Assembly (NCBI GenBank): GCA_022071955.1 | Contig: JAJVIM010000013.1 | Location: 124,001 to 188,000 of the forward strand | DNA: 64,000 nt | From: Anaerolineae bacterium | GTDB lineage: Bacteria; Chloroflexota; Anaerolineae; 4572-78; J111 | Direction: 5' to 3' | Made by a program: the position numbers and the translations under genes | Notes under the pieces: model-generated | What the model saw: the letters and a program-made list of their open reading frames with translations, nothing else | Told to the model about the DNA's origin: nothing | The model's database searches: none | Shown: positions 1 to 7,534 of the stretch, piece by piece | Position numbering within the stretch: position 1 is the stretch's first letter | Layout: every line of letters starts with the position of its first letter

Positions 1-482
1 CGTTCGATTTCCATACGGAATAGCCGCATGTGCATTTTATCTTGGAGATTTAAGCGCATATACGGGGTCACAATGATGACATTGTGTTGCTTAAGGAGTT
101 CACCCAAAGCAAACGCATTGATTAGTGTTTGGTCTCGATAAATACGAGAGATATGAACAACATAAACAGCCTCAACCTGGTCGGACTCCACACTTTCGAT
201 TAAATACGATAAACCCGGCCGATCTTCACGCCCTTTGGTTCCTGAAATACCCAAATCCCGGTCTTCTACATGGATCTGCTCCGGCAAATATCCGTCTTCT
301 TGGGCTAAATCAATGAGCGCATCTTGAGCTTTGATGCTGTAAATTGACCTTTTGAGTTGTTCATGGCTTGAAAGCCGTTTGTAAATAAAAGCTTGTTTTT
401 CGTTAGGCAAGTTTGTTAAATCAGTCCAAGCAAGAGGTTCGTTTTTTTCAGTTCGTATCCGCCTACCAAATGTGGCGTCCAT
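1..482 (-). CDS. Serine recombinase, N-terminal part (cut by window edge)
   Basis: Reading the minus strand from an ATG at 482 gives an open frame through position 1, about 160 residues, continuing outside the window. It begins MDATFGRRIRTEK and contains the resolvase/invertase N-terminal pattern: IYKRLSSHEQ with the candidate nucleophile serine, then EDRDLGISGTKGREDRPG, then VYVVHISRIYRD, which matches the conserved R-x-x-R-D helix. The family cuts and rejoins DNA through a phosphoserine link. A recombinase next to an FtsK-like gene and conjugation genes suggests it is the integrase of the element, but its C-terminal domain, which separates small resolvases from large serine integrases, is outside. 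The 32-residue stretch before the catalytic motif is longer than in small resolvases. Confidence 0.85.
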   Translation of the reverse strand, partial: MDATFGRRIRTEKNEPLAWTDLTNLPNEKQAFIYKRLSSHEQLKRSIYSIKAQDALIDLAQEDGYLPEQIHVEDRDLGISGTKGREDRPGLSYLIESVESDQVEAVYVVHISRIYRDQTLINAFALGELLKQHNVIIVTPYMRLNLQDKMHMRLFRMEIE

Positions 483-507
483 TGGTTGCCATCCTTTCCT
501 CAGACCG

Positions 508-567
508 GTGTAGAGTGTAAATAAGAGGCGTTTTTGCTGTGGTTTTACACCTGTTACACCTTACACC
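508..567. promoter_or_regulatory. TTACACC repeat cluster upstream of the recombinase
   Basis: Three TTACACC copies start at 545, 554 and 561. Two related units lie in the opposite orientation: GGTGTAG at 508 and GTGTAA at 515. The cluster fills the short gap between the FtsK-like stop and the recombinase start. Repeats in both orientations upstream of a recombinase could be an operator or a recombinase/excisionase binding region. There is no direct proof of either. Confidence 0.35.
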
Positions 568-2069
568 CGGCCAAATTTGGCTAATACCTCATCAATTTTC
601 CTATATTGGTTGCCACCCTTACTCCCGAAAACACTTAAAGAAATTGCCGCCCGATTGATTTCCCCGGTCTTAATCTGCTCATCATACAAATCCAAAATGG
701 CCTGCTCTAAATCATCGGGAGATGATTGTGGCATTAGGGGTTTGCTGGCCATTTCCGTCATAGCGAGCGATGGTGCAACATCAAGTACGGAGGAGGCATC
801 TGGGGCCTGGAGTTCAATCAGTCCGGGTTGGCCCGGCAGCCGGCAAAACGCTTGTCCGGGCCTGGTAATTTGGCTGGCTTCACCTGCGCCAAGTAATACC
901 CGCGATTGGCTCTTGCTCTTAGCGTAGAACTGAATTGACGTACTCAGATTTGCTTTTAGACTTGAAGAAATCTCATCGCTATACCACGTCTGGCTACCGG
1001 CGATAAGGTACATACCGAATTTACGGCCTGCCTGTGCCAATTTCTTGACGGATTTGGCAATTACCTTACTGTCTGCTACCAGCCCGAATTCATCAAAAAA
1101 GATGGGAATAACCGGAAGTCGGCCTGATGCATCGACCACCTGGTTGTATTTGCCCAGGTCATCGATTCCACGCCAGTGGCTAAACAACTCTTTCCGCTGC
1201 TCCATTTCCACAAGCAGGTCTTGCAATATAGCTCCAATATCCTGTTCCTCGCTGGCCAACGGGTAACGCAAATTGCGACTACCCTCAAACGAGGTAAAGG
1301 TGACGCCTTGGGGATCAAGCATAACGGTGACTGGGTGTTCACGGGCATTGATCACCTGGTAGCCTAAAGCCTGCATTAAAGTGCTCTTACCAAAACCACT
1401 TGAGCCGGCTACTGCGATATGCACTAACCGGCTCAATGGGGCGTTAATCGGCTGGATCAAACCGTTTGGCAGTCGTCCAACCCCTAAAAAAATATTGCGG
1501 AGTGAGGGGACCGTAACGTGTTGACTCAGATCAACATATTCGGGTAATGGTTGTTGTAGCTGAGGGACATCCTCGGTGACCACATCCGGCCGTTTGCTGA
1601 TGTTTTGCGTCAATTGGAAAAATGACCACCGCTTGACTTCATCCCACGTTGGTTCAGCCCCGGAGCCACTGACAATGCCGGGTGCGAGATACAAGGGTTT
1701 GTGTTCGATATGTAATTTGCCCGAAATTTCCGAAGCATAGACCTGACTGCCCGGAGGAGCGATGGTAACGATAAGCGTAGCCTCTCGCTCTAATTTAAGT
1801 GCCTCAGCCCGTCTGGAACGGGCCATACTGCGCCAAACCACCCCACTGGCGTATGTTACGGCTATTAACCACAGTAAAGCGATGAGGACTGCTAAAACTA
1901 TCCCTAAACCAGCGATCACGGTTACTGTTTTGACGGTAGTGGCGAAAACGTAAACCAAATCATTGAAATATTTTCTGAGTTGATAATCAGGGACGTAAAC
2001 GAGAACTCCTAACACCGCACAAGCAAAAATCAGAGCAATCACAAACAGAATGATTATCTGGTGCTTCAT
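561..2069 (-). CDS. FtsK/SpoIIIE-like membrane-anchored DNA-pumping ATPase
   Basis: A 502-aa protein with two N-terminal membrane segments (about residues 4-27 and 48-75), a linker and a RecA-like motor domain. Walker A is AGSSGFGKST (about 221-230). Walker B is IPIFFDEFG (about 321-329). The VMLDPQG stretch after Walker A is typical of FtsK/TraB-type translocases. Known relatives pump double-stranded DNA at division or in conjugation of actinomycete-type plasmids. The start is the ATG at 2069, which overlaps the stop of the preceding gene (ATGA); upstream in-frame codons lie inside that gene. The operon partners are a small membrane protein and a DUF2637-like protein, as in TraB/Spd-type conjugation loci, so I infer a transfer role. 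No FtsK gamma domain is evident. Confidence 0.85.
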   Translation of the reverse strand: MKHQIIILFVIALIFACAVLGVLVYVPDYQLRKYFNDLVYVFATTVKTVTVIAGLGIVLAVLIALLWLIAVTYASGVVWRSMARSRRAEALKLEREATLIVTIAPPGSQVYASEISGKLHIEHKPLYLAPGIVSGSGAEPTWDEVKRWSFFQLTQNISKRPDVVTEDVPQLQQPLPEYVDLSQHVTVPSLRNIFLGVGRLPNGLIQPINAPLSRLVHIAVAGSSGFGKSTLMQALGYQVINAREHPVTVMLDPQGVTFTSFEGSRNLRYPLASEEQDIGAILQDLLVEMEQRKELFSHWRGIDDLGKYNQVVDASGRLPVIPIFFDEFGLVADSKVIAKSVKKLAQAGRKFGMYLIAGSQTWYSDEISSSLKANLSTSIQFYAKSKSQSRVLLGAGEASQITRPGQAFCRLPGQPGLIELQAPDASSVLDVAPSLAMTEMASKPLMPQSSPDDLEQAILDLYDEQIKTGEINRAAISLSVFGSKGGNQYRKIDEVLAKFGRV

Positions 2070-2332
2070 CGCCCTATTCCTAACCCATAGGCAAATGATT
2101 TGATGGTGATGCCAATTACCGCCCCGATAAAGGTAAGCATGTCTTTGACATCCCACCACCAAAGGCGAAGGCGAGAGCGAAATTGATTAAAGCTATGCCA
2201 GAGCTTGAACAGATACCGCACGGGGAAGAATAAAAACAGCAAAAGGTAAAATAGCTCTGCCTCGTAGTCAGTATCGATTTGAACACTCAGGGTGATATTT
2301 ACCTGCGTTGACTCCATTATTGAACGACTCAA
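2066..2332 (-). CDS. Small membrane-associated protein of the FtsK operon
   Basis: An 88-aa protein beginning MSRSIMESTQVNITLSVQ. It has one strong hydrophobic stretch (LFYLLLFLFFPVRYLF, about residues 27-42) and a second weakly hydrophobic C-terminal segment. I do not recognise a family. It overlaps the genes on both sides by 4 bp, so it is clearly translated as part of a three-gene operon with the DUF2637-like protein and the FtsK-like ATPase. It is probably an accessory membrane subunit of that transfer apparatus; this is context only. Confidence 0.7.
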   Translation of the reverse strand: MSRSIMESTQVNITLSVQIDTDYEAELFYLLLFLFFPVRYLFKLWHSFNQFRSRLRLWWWDVKDMLTFIGAVIGITIKSFAYGLGIGR

Positions 2333-3195
2333 TGGTGCCTCCTTTCGCTCAGTAAATTACCATTGAGCAGGTTCAGACGTTTCCGCGCCGTATTGGGACT
2401 GACGCCAACGATCTCACAAGCAGCGGCTAGCGTCAGCCCGGCAGCCAAAAGTCCGTCAAGTTGGTAAGCTTGGCGCTCAGCTTTGCTGGCCGTGAATTCG
2501 CCTTTTTCAGCCTGGCGGTACTCGATTTTCAACTGTTCAATACGCCTCTGAAAATGCTCAATTTGGCTCTGTAGTTCTTCAATCTCGGCGATTTTGACTG
2601 CCATAACCGTTTCTTCTTGCTGTTGGGCGGTGGTGAATTGCGCGTGCTGTTGCGCTATCCGCTCGTCAAGTTGCGCACTCTGGCTGCGCTTGTCGTCAAT
2701 TTCTTTGAGTAAGTTTTCAAGGGTATTGATCGCCTGAGCGCGGGTAATTGTGCGCGTGATCACTGACTTCAATAAATGAGTAACCAAAGCCACGCTAAGC
2801 GGGAAAAGAGCGGTAGCAAACACGGCCAAAATGACCTGGCCCTCATCGATCACCTGGCTATAGTACGCATAGGTGGCATGAGCAACATTGGCGATTATGC
2901 CCAAGGCCGTGAACAATAACACAGCCCGCCAAGCCAAACGATCATCTTCACCCTGGAGTTTGGCGTTGAGCACGATTACCGCAGCAGTTATCTCGGCAAA
3001 ATCAAATAACAGGGGGAAAAAGATCGCCAAAGCCGGATGGAACAAGCCGATGGAGTTGAACAAGTCGAATAGCGCGGTGTATCCCAACACCCCGGCTGAT
3101 AAGATCACCAGGGAAGCACCTGTCACGGCTATCCGGCTGGTTGCCTTGATCGGATCACCATGACCAAACAACCAGGTGAGAATAATGGTAACCAT
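2329..3195 (-). CDS. DUF2637-like membrane protein with coiled coil and C-terminal HTH
   Basis: A 288-aa protein. Residues 1-150 hold about four membrane segments (for example GASLVILSAGVLGYTALFDL and AVLLFTALGIIANVAHATYAYY), arranged as in DUF2637/SpdB-like proteins of conjugative elements. Residues 165-240 are a Gln/Glu-rich coiled coil. Residues about 246-277 (LTLAAACEIVGVSPNTARKRL) are a clear helix-turn-helix. The start is set by GAGGTGAG eleven bases before ATG. It is coupled by 4-bp overlaps to the small membrane protein and the FtsK-like ATPase. Known DUF2637 proteins accompany TraB/FtsK-type DNA translocases. The added HTH suggests it ties DNA or a promoter to the membrane complex (inference). 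Confidence 0.75.
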   Translation of the reverse strand: MVTIILTWLFGHGDPIKATSRIAVTGASLVILSAGVLGYTALFDLFNSIGLFHPALAIFFPLLFDFAEITAAVIVLNAKLQGEDDRLAWRAVLLFTALGIIANVAHATYAYYSQVIDEGQVILAVFATALFPLSVALVTHLLKSVITRTITRAQAINTLENLLKEIDDKRSQSAQLDERIAQQHAQFTTAQQQEETVMAVKIAEIEELQSQIEHFQRRIEQLKIEYRQAEKGEFTASKAERQAYQLDGLLAAGLTLAAACEIVGVSPNTARKRLNLLNGNLLSERRHH

Positions 3196-3398
3196 TAGCT
3201 CACCTCGTCAACGGTTGCCGGCTTGGCTATCCTCAGTTCTATATCATTGTCTTTGATGGGAATCACGAATCGAGGTAAAATGCATTTACCTAACATAATT
3301 TGGACGCTCCGTTCGTTTTATGTGGGGTAACTCTGGGGCAAGTGTGACCGCACTTGTCCCAATGTTTTTTTACCCCCTTTCGTCAAATCTTTGATTGG

Positions 3399-3593
3399 CT
3401 AATCTTCGAAATCTTCCAAGTTAATTTTGCCCTCCGTCCATAGTTTTAAAAGCCTGCGAATAATTTCAGATAATGAGCCATGCCCAATGGCTTTACGACG
3501 GGCTTCATTCCAAAGGTCTAGCTCTACCTGAACACTGCGTTGAACAATTTCCTTCGAACCTCCATTCGGTTTATCAGATGATTGTTTAGTCAT
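3399..3593 (-). CDS. RHH (CopG/Arc-like) DNA-binding protein
   Basis: A 64-aa protein. Residues 17-55 (VQRSVQVELDLWNEARRKAIGHGSLSEIIRRLLKLW, shown here only as a pattern) have the ribbon-helix-helix layout: a short beta strand with alternating polar residues, then two helices with the GSLSEIIRRLL turn. Such proteins dimerise and bind short palindromes, usually as autorepressors or plasmid-copy and transfer regulators. The gene stands alone behind a near-consensus promoter whose -10 element lies 7 bp from the ATG, and a CATACGTATG palindrome overlaps the start codon, consistent with autoregulation. Confidence 0.8.
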   Translation of the reverse strand: MTKQSSDKPNGGSKEIVQRSVQVELDLWNEARRKAIGHGSLSEIIRRLLKLWTEGKINLEDFED

Positions 3594-3628
3594 ACGTATG
3601 ATTATACGTTCGTTCGATTATGTGTCAA
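3591..3628 (-). promoter_or_regulatory. Near-consensus promoter and operator of the RHH gene (leaderless)
   Basis: On the minus strand, TTGACA (3628-3623), a 16-bp spacer and TATAAT (3606-3601) precede the ATG at 3593 by only 7 bp, so transcription should start at or next to the ATG and give a leaderless mRNA. A perfect palindrome CATACGTATG (3591-3600) and a second ATACGT at 3604-3609 overlap the -10 region and start codon, a good place for an RHH autorepressor. A related CGTTCG-TTTTATGTG block lies near 3308-3323, upstream of the DUF2637-like gene. Confidence 0.65.
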
Positions 3629-3653
3629 AACCGAATCGTCGTTTTGGTGAAAA

Positions 3654-3869
3654 CTAGACCGGAGATTGGGTATCGTCGTTTATTTCGATTCTTTGAATAT
3701 CGTCCTTATCTTCCGGGGGGAACTCAAGTAATTCAGTTGAATCCGCCAGGTCGTTAGGTAACATTTCCGTTTTTTTGGCGGGGGTCACATGAGAAAACAT
3801 TCGTGCCAGAATTTGGGCCAATAAATCACGGGTTAGCGGGTCTACCGGTATCAGAGATAATCCGTTCAC
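3654..3869 (-). CDS. Small unknown protein
   Basis: A 71-aa protein beginning (V)NGLSLIPVDPLTRDLLAQILARMF and ending in an acidic tail. A GTG at 3869 is chosen as start because AAAGGAGG lies 6 bases before it; the longer in-frame option from 3917 has no ribosome site. It contains no recognisable domain. It sits between the RHH gene and a cysteine-cluster protein in the same orientation, in the regulatory part of the element. The acidic C-terminus and a central amphipathic helix are the only visible features. Confidence 0.55.
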   Translation of the reverse strand: MNGLSLIPVDPLTRDLLAQILARMFSHVTPAKKTEMLPNDLADSTELLEFPPEDKDDIQRIEINDDTQSPV

Positions 3870-4022
3870 TGCGACCTCCTTTCCACTACTGCTGATAAAC
3901 GAACCATGTTGGGCCACTAAAATAGCCTAAAACTGCTTTTTCAAAAGATTTGGGAAAGGAGTTCAGCGAAACCGAAAACGGTCCGCTGAACTCCTCTGAA
4001 CGCATTCTGGATGCGTTCTATG

Positions 4023-4457
4023 TCACCGCCTGGCTTCTTTCCTGCCAGTCTTTCCCGTTTGGCGGTTAGGGAAAGCAAACCCTTCAATGCCCAGGGTTTG
4101 CGCCAGAGATTTGATACGCAGCAGATAATCGGTCAAGCCGGCTACCTGGTTCAAATCCTGGTTGTCGTCCACCTCAATGAACAAGGTCTTGCTGGGGGTA
4201 TGTTCCGCCCACGATAACACCTGCGCTTGTTTGCCGCACCGACATAATTTGCGGCAAATATCACACTTGGCTCCGCGTTGTTCAGCCTGACGAATGGCTT
4301 GTTCATTCAGTACCATGCTGTCGGCATATGCCAGGTGCTTGGGTGTGATACAATAGGGATGAGGTAGACCGATGTCTTCAACTCTGAGCAACCGAAATGG
4401 AGATTCAGGTTCGGGTTGGGGCAACTGATTGAAAATGTTTTGATCGGTTTCTGTCAT
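4023..4457 (-). CDS. Unknown protein with a cysteine cluster
   Basis: A 144-aa protein starting MTETDQNIFNQLPQPEPE. The ATG at 4457 is chosen because AGGAGGTGA lies at normal spacing; an upstream in-frame GTG lies inside that ribosome site. The middle has CDICRKLCRCG (about residues 80-90), four cysteines that could bind zinc. A following SKTLFIEVDDNQDLNQVAGLTDYLLRIKSLA segment is probably alpha/beta. A basic tail (RQTGKTGRKEARR) could contact nucleic acid. No family recognised. It is a single gene of the element accessory region. Confidence 0.6.
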   Translation of the reverse strand: MTETDQNIFNQLPQPEPESPFRLLRVEDIGLPHPYCITPKHLAYADSMVLNEQAIRQAEQRGAKCDICRKLCRCGKQAQVLSWAEHTPSKTLFIEVDDNQDLNQVAGLTDYLLRIKSLAQTLGIEGFAFPNRQTGKTGRKEARR

Positions 4458-4527
4458 AAATTTCACCTCCTAACCGCGTGTGATTGTGAGCTTGGCCCAC
4501 CACGCCTGACCTACGGTTCGCCATAGG

Positions 4528-4692
4528 TCAAGTCAGCGGGTAAAACACCACATCACCAGGGAAGTTGGCAAGAGCCAGACGCTGATCACCGTTGATAAAC
4601 GAGTGTTTGGCGGTAAGCTGTTGGTCATTGCCGGGCGCAAGTCTTTTAGCTGCCAACCCAATATAGATTAAGATGTTGGCGTTCGGGTTCAC
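4528..4692 (-). CDS. Small 54-aa unknown protein
   Basis: A short open frame beginning (V)NPNANILIYIGLAAKRLAPG and ending GDVVFYPLT. An AAGGAG lies nine bases before the GTG at 4692; an in-frame ATG at 4701 directly abuts the ribosome site and is a less likely start. The frame fits the gene order of the strand and fills a gap that would otherwise be 430 bp with no gene. Function unknown. Confidence 0.45.
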   Translation of the reverse strand: MNPNANILIYIGLAAKRLAPGNDQQLTAKHSFINGDQRLALANFPGDVVFYPLT

Positions 4693-4818
4693 GATAATCA
4701 TCTCCTTGCGTTAAAAATACTTGCAAAGTGTAGCTGTGGGCTACGTCTACTCAGGTGCAGATCACGACCGGCAAGTATTTCCCACTGATCAGGTAGCTGA
4801 AGAAAACTCTCTTGGGAA

Positions 4819-4849
4819 GGGGAGCCTGAGTATTTAACCCAGACTCCCC
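4819..4849 (-). terminator. Hairpin downstream of the DUF2958 gene
   Basis: GGGGAG...CTCCCC arms extend to a 13-bp stem with two mismatches and a 5-base loop. It lies about 50 bp after the DUF2958 stop on the minus strand. No strong T tract follows, so it may be a weak terminator or an mRNA stabiliser. Confidence 0.4.
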
Positions 4850-4895
4850 GCGGCCATCAAATGATAGCCACTGCTCAACCAACCCCATCAAGCCG

Positions 4896-5198
4896 TTAGC
4901 GCCCGAGTTTCGCCCGCAGTTCGGATAACTGGCAGGGACTGAAATACAGATCGCGCTCGATGCCCAAGCCGAGTTTGTCGCGCACCCCCTTCAATTCAGC
5001 CAAACTAAAGTAGCCTAGTTCGGGAAAATCACCGTCCACGAAACCGTAGAACAAATCTTTTCCGTCGAACTCGATGGCATACCAGGTGTAATGGAAGGCC
5101 GGAAAGAAGAATTTGCAGACAACCCGCGGATCGGGATCGTTTTCGGTACTGTACAGGGGTGGGAGTTGTTGTCGTAGTTTTTTGGTGAGTAGTTTCAT
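4896..5198 (-). CDS. DUF2958 family protein
   Basis: A 100-aa protein, a normal length for DUF2958. It starts MKLLTKKLRQQLPPLYSTEND and contains the family core: VCKFFFPAFHYTWYAIEFDG, DLFYGFVDGDFPELGYFSLAEL, then a C-terminal FSPCQLSELRAKL. DUF2958 proteins are small conserved products of plasmids and integrative elements, usually next to SSB, replication and transfer genes, with no established activity. Here it lies 0.3 kb from ssb on the same strand, which supports a mobile-element origin for the region. Confidence 0.85.
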   Translation of the reverse strand: MKLLTKKLRQQLPPLYSTENDPDPRVVCKFFFPAFHYTWYAIEFDGKDLFYGFVDGDFPELGYFSLAELKGVRDKLGLGIERDLYFSPCQLSELRAKLGR

Positions 5199-5430
5199 AG
5201 TGTTTCACAACCTTTCCTGGGCATATCTTAGCCAGGCAGTGTTGTGCCTGACCTGCCCACCGAGAATAGGTGAGAGCCTATTCCTGCGCAGACAGGCCAC
5301 GATCAAAAAGGTTGTGCCTCTGCGGACCGCGATGGTTGATCGGGTTGGGTTGGAGCCACCAAAAAATATTTGATTGTTAAACACCAAAAGCAGGTTGCCC
5401 CGGTCTTTTGGCAACGACAGTTAGGGTAAA

Positions 5431-5484
5431 GGGAGCGGTACGGTTAGGCACCGCTCCCCGGGCCACCGTCTGTGACGGCGGCCC
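5431..5484 (-). terminator. Tandem hairpins after ssb
   Basis: Two adjacent stem-loops. 5431-5458 has perfect 9-bp arms GGGAGCGGT/ACCGCTCCC around a 10-base loop. 5460-5484 has GGGCCACCGTC against GACGGCGGCCC with one mismatch and a 3-base loop. They lie 25-75 bp after the ssb stop in the minus direction. The 5205-5507 stretch holds no convincing gene. The hairpins probably end ssb transcription, although the T tract is poor. Confidence 0.5.
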
Positions 5485-5507
5485 TTGATCTTGACACCAA
5501 CCCGGCT

Positions 5508-5804
5508 TTAGATGAATTGGACGGTGTTGACCAACACGCGGACCGTCAGTCGGGGCTGACCGCCTTCAGGGGTGTACTGGTTGAGTTCAATTCTGCCCTC
5601 AACCAGCAACCTCGTCCCTTTCTTGACCGTGGCCACGACCTCGGCCAGTTTGCCGAAGACCCGCACCGGGAAAAAATCAGTTTCCCCTTCAGGCCCCCGA
5701 CTTACTGCTAAGCGAAAGTCGGCAAAAGCGGTCTTGCCCTCCGGGGTTTGCACCTTCGGGACAGCCGTCGTGTTGCCCATCAGGATGAGCTTCTGGTAAT
5801 CCAT
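5508..5804 (-). CDS. ssb: Single-stranded DNA-binding protein
   Basis: A 98-aa OB-fold protein starting MDYQKLILMGNTTAVPKVQTPEGK, with FADFRLAVSRG, DFFPVRVFGKLAEVV, VKKGTRLLVEGRIELNQYTPEGG and a C-terminal LTVRVLVNTVQFI, all canonical SSB strands. The start is the ATG at 5804 with AAAGGAGGTGAT before it; in-frame codons further upstream have no ribosome site. It lacks the long Gly-rich linker and acidic DDDIPF tip that chromosomal SSBs use to recruit partners, so it is a short plasmid/ICE-type SSB that probably protects single strands during element replication or transfer. Confidence 0.9.
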   Translation of the reverse strand: MDYQKLILMGNTTAVPKVQTPEGKTAFADFRLAVSRGPEGETDFFPVRVFGKLAEVVATVKKGTRLLVEGRIELNQYTPEGGQPRLTVRVLVNTVQFI

Positions 5805-6220
5805 TGTTATCACCTCCTTTCTGGGTGAGATTTGAATATAACAATATTGGCTGGCGGCCCGGTCCACAACCGATGTTGAACCGAGCCTGACAACCAACGC
5901 TCAGACCCACCACAGAAAGAACAGTATTGGGTTGGTGATGATCCCAAATTGGAAACATGTCTCACAAGTTGTTAACGTCCGTGTTAGACTGAAGATAGCG
6001 ACCCCGCTTATGCACTTGTTGGTATTGCGCCATTCGGCCCTCTTTACGGATTGTGAGGGCGGAGCACCCTTTTGGCTCCATTAGGGTGGGCGCTCAAGAT
6101 CCGGTGACCGGAGCCGTCATCCTTGAGTGAGCCATATTTTTTTCATTGCTCAGCTTAAGCCCAGGCCAGGCTCAAGCCGCTTGCGACCCACGAGAAGGCG
6201 GGGTCATTCCTATGCATTTC
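5805..6220. other. 416-bp structured gap between ssb and the replication-relaxation gene
   Basis: No gene is seen. The stretch must contain the ssb promoter region on the minus strand. Its right half has hairpins: CTCAAG (6093-6098) pairs with CTTGAG (6122-6127) around an inner CCGGTGACCGG, and AGCACCCT near 6063 can pair with the AGGGTG region near 6083. These lie about 100-160 bp after the replication-relaxation stop and may terminate the long minus-strand operon. Confidence 0.4.
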
Positions 6221-7534
6221 TTACCAAATCAACGGGCGCAGGTCTTGAAGCTGGTCAGCCCGCTGCCAAATCGCGGCAGTCAAGATCGTCTCCGAAAAAT
6301 AATCGGTGAGTTGGGGTTTGATTTTGTCAAACGTGGTCAACCAGTAACGCCGGGCGGCTTTAGCCGCCAACTCACAACAGACCTGGGCCATATTGACCAG
6401 CCGTGTGTCGCTGGTCGTGACCACCAGAATCCGGCCCCGCCCTTTGGCCTCGGCAAAGCTTGGCCGGTAATAGTCCTTGAAATAGGCCGCGTACTTGCGC
6501 ACTTTCAACCCCCAGAACTGAAGATCGCGGCTGGAGTCGCGATATTGCAGGGTTTCAGTGCCCCGGTCGATTTCCAGAAAATGGAACCAGTTCTTGTCGG
6601 TTTCCAGCCAGAAAAACGAGTCTGGCACCAGGCGGCGCTTGATCGTCTTACTGTCCGGGTCGGTCGGGTCGGCCAACAAGGTCAGCGGTTGTTGGCCCAT
6701 CATGCGCCGTAAATCGTCCTCATCCAGCCAACTTCTGATGACAAAGCCATAGCGTTCGGCCGCAATCGTGGCCGCAATCCGAAAATCATTGATGGCCAGC
6801 CGGTGCGGCAGATGGAGTTGGCCGAACGCTCCAACCGCTTTCCAGGGTATTTCTTTGGCCGGCACTCCCCGGATTTTGGCCAGTTGACGGCGTGTCTTGG
6901 GGGTCAGGTACCACAAGGTCTGCCCCCGGCCCTGACCCAATTTGGTCAACGGCTCATCTTTATCCAACCAGCCGGCATCATAGAGTAACCGCAACCGCTT
7001 GATGCAGGCCGATGAGACTAGCTCGCTGGGTAGTACGGGCAGAGAAGACACCGGCAGATGGACGTCTTGCTCGATGGCGGACAGCAGCCAGCTGGCTGCC
7101 GCCGTTGCTTCCAATTCTGCCAGCAGGCTCTTGAGCAGGTGCCAGCTTTCAGGCTGGGACTCGGCCAGGGCCAGCAACCACTCCTGCAAGCGGCGGTATT
7201 CGGCCGTCAATCGTTTGGGGCCGGCCAGCAACCGCCGCACTTTCCTGAGAAATTTCAACAGTTCGATCTTCTCATTCAGATAGGCCCCAGAATAGCGACC
7301 TTTCAGGCGTTCGACGTCGGCCTCAGCCAGCTTCCAGTAGCGCAACCGGGCCGCAATAGCGGGCGGCCAGCGAAGTAAAGAGATTTGGCCCGTCTCCAAC
7401 ACCCCGCCGTAACTCAGAATGTCAGAAAAAATCGCCAGGTCGCGGGCGGTCAGGGCTAGCTCGTGCGCCAGCGGGGCCCGCGTGAAGCGGCGTCGCCGGG
7501 ACGGCGAAGCGGGTGGGTTAGTAATAGAAGTCAT
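6221..7534 (-). CDS. Replication-relaxation family protein
   Basis: A 437-aa protein starting MTSITNPPASPSRRRRF at the ATG at 7534 (GAGGAG 10 bases before; 17-bp overlap with the VirD4-like gene). The N-terminus (LAHELALTARDLAIFSDILSYGGVLETGQISLLRW) is the winged-helix type seen in replication-relaxation (Replic_Relax) proteins. A second helical region (LLYDAGWLDKDEPLTKLGQGRGQTLWYLT) resembles another winged helix. The C-terminal half (HRLAINDFRIAATIA, LVPDSFFWLETD, FHFLEIDRGTET) carries the family signature and may form a nuclease-like fold (inference). Members occur on plasmids and integrative elements and are thought to act in plasmid replication or DNA processing for transfer. Its coupling to a VirD4-like ATPase supports a relaxosome-type role, but no relaxase His/Tyr motif is seen. 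Confidence 0.75.
   Translation of the reverse strand: MTSITNPPASPSRRRRFTRAPLAHELALTARDLAIFSDILSYGGVLETGQISLLRWPPAIAARLRYWKLAEADVERLKGRYSGAYLNEKIELLKFLRKVRRLLAGPKRLTAEYRRLQEWLLALAESQPESWHLLKSLLAELEATAAASWLLSAIEQDVHLPVSSLPVLPSELVSSACIKRLRLLYDAGWLDKDEPLTKLGQGRGQTLWYLTPKTRRQLAKIRGVPAKEIPWKAVGAFGQLHLPHRLAINDFRIAATIAAERYGFVIRSWLDEDDLRRMMGQQPLTLLADPTDPDSKTIKRRLVPDSFFWLETDKNWFHFLEIDRGTETLQYRDSSRDLQFWGLKVRKYAAYFKDYYRPSFAEAKGRGRILVVTTSDTRLVNMAQVCCELAAKAARRYWLTTFDKIKPQLTDYFSETILTAAIWQRADQLQDLRPLIW

Noticed and set aside
5205..5414. Small open frames in the 5.2-5.5 kb gap
   Set aside because: No ribosome site or family; the region contains ssb hairpins and probable regulatory DNA.
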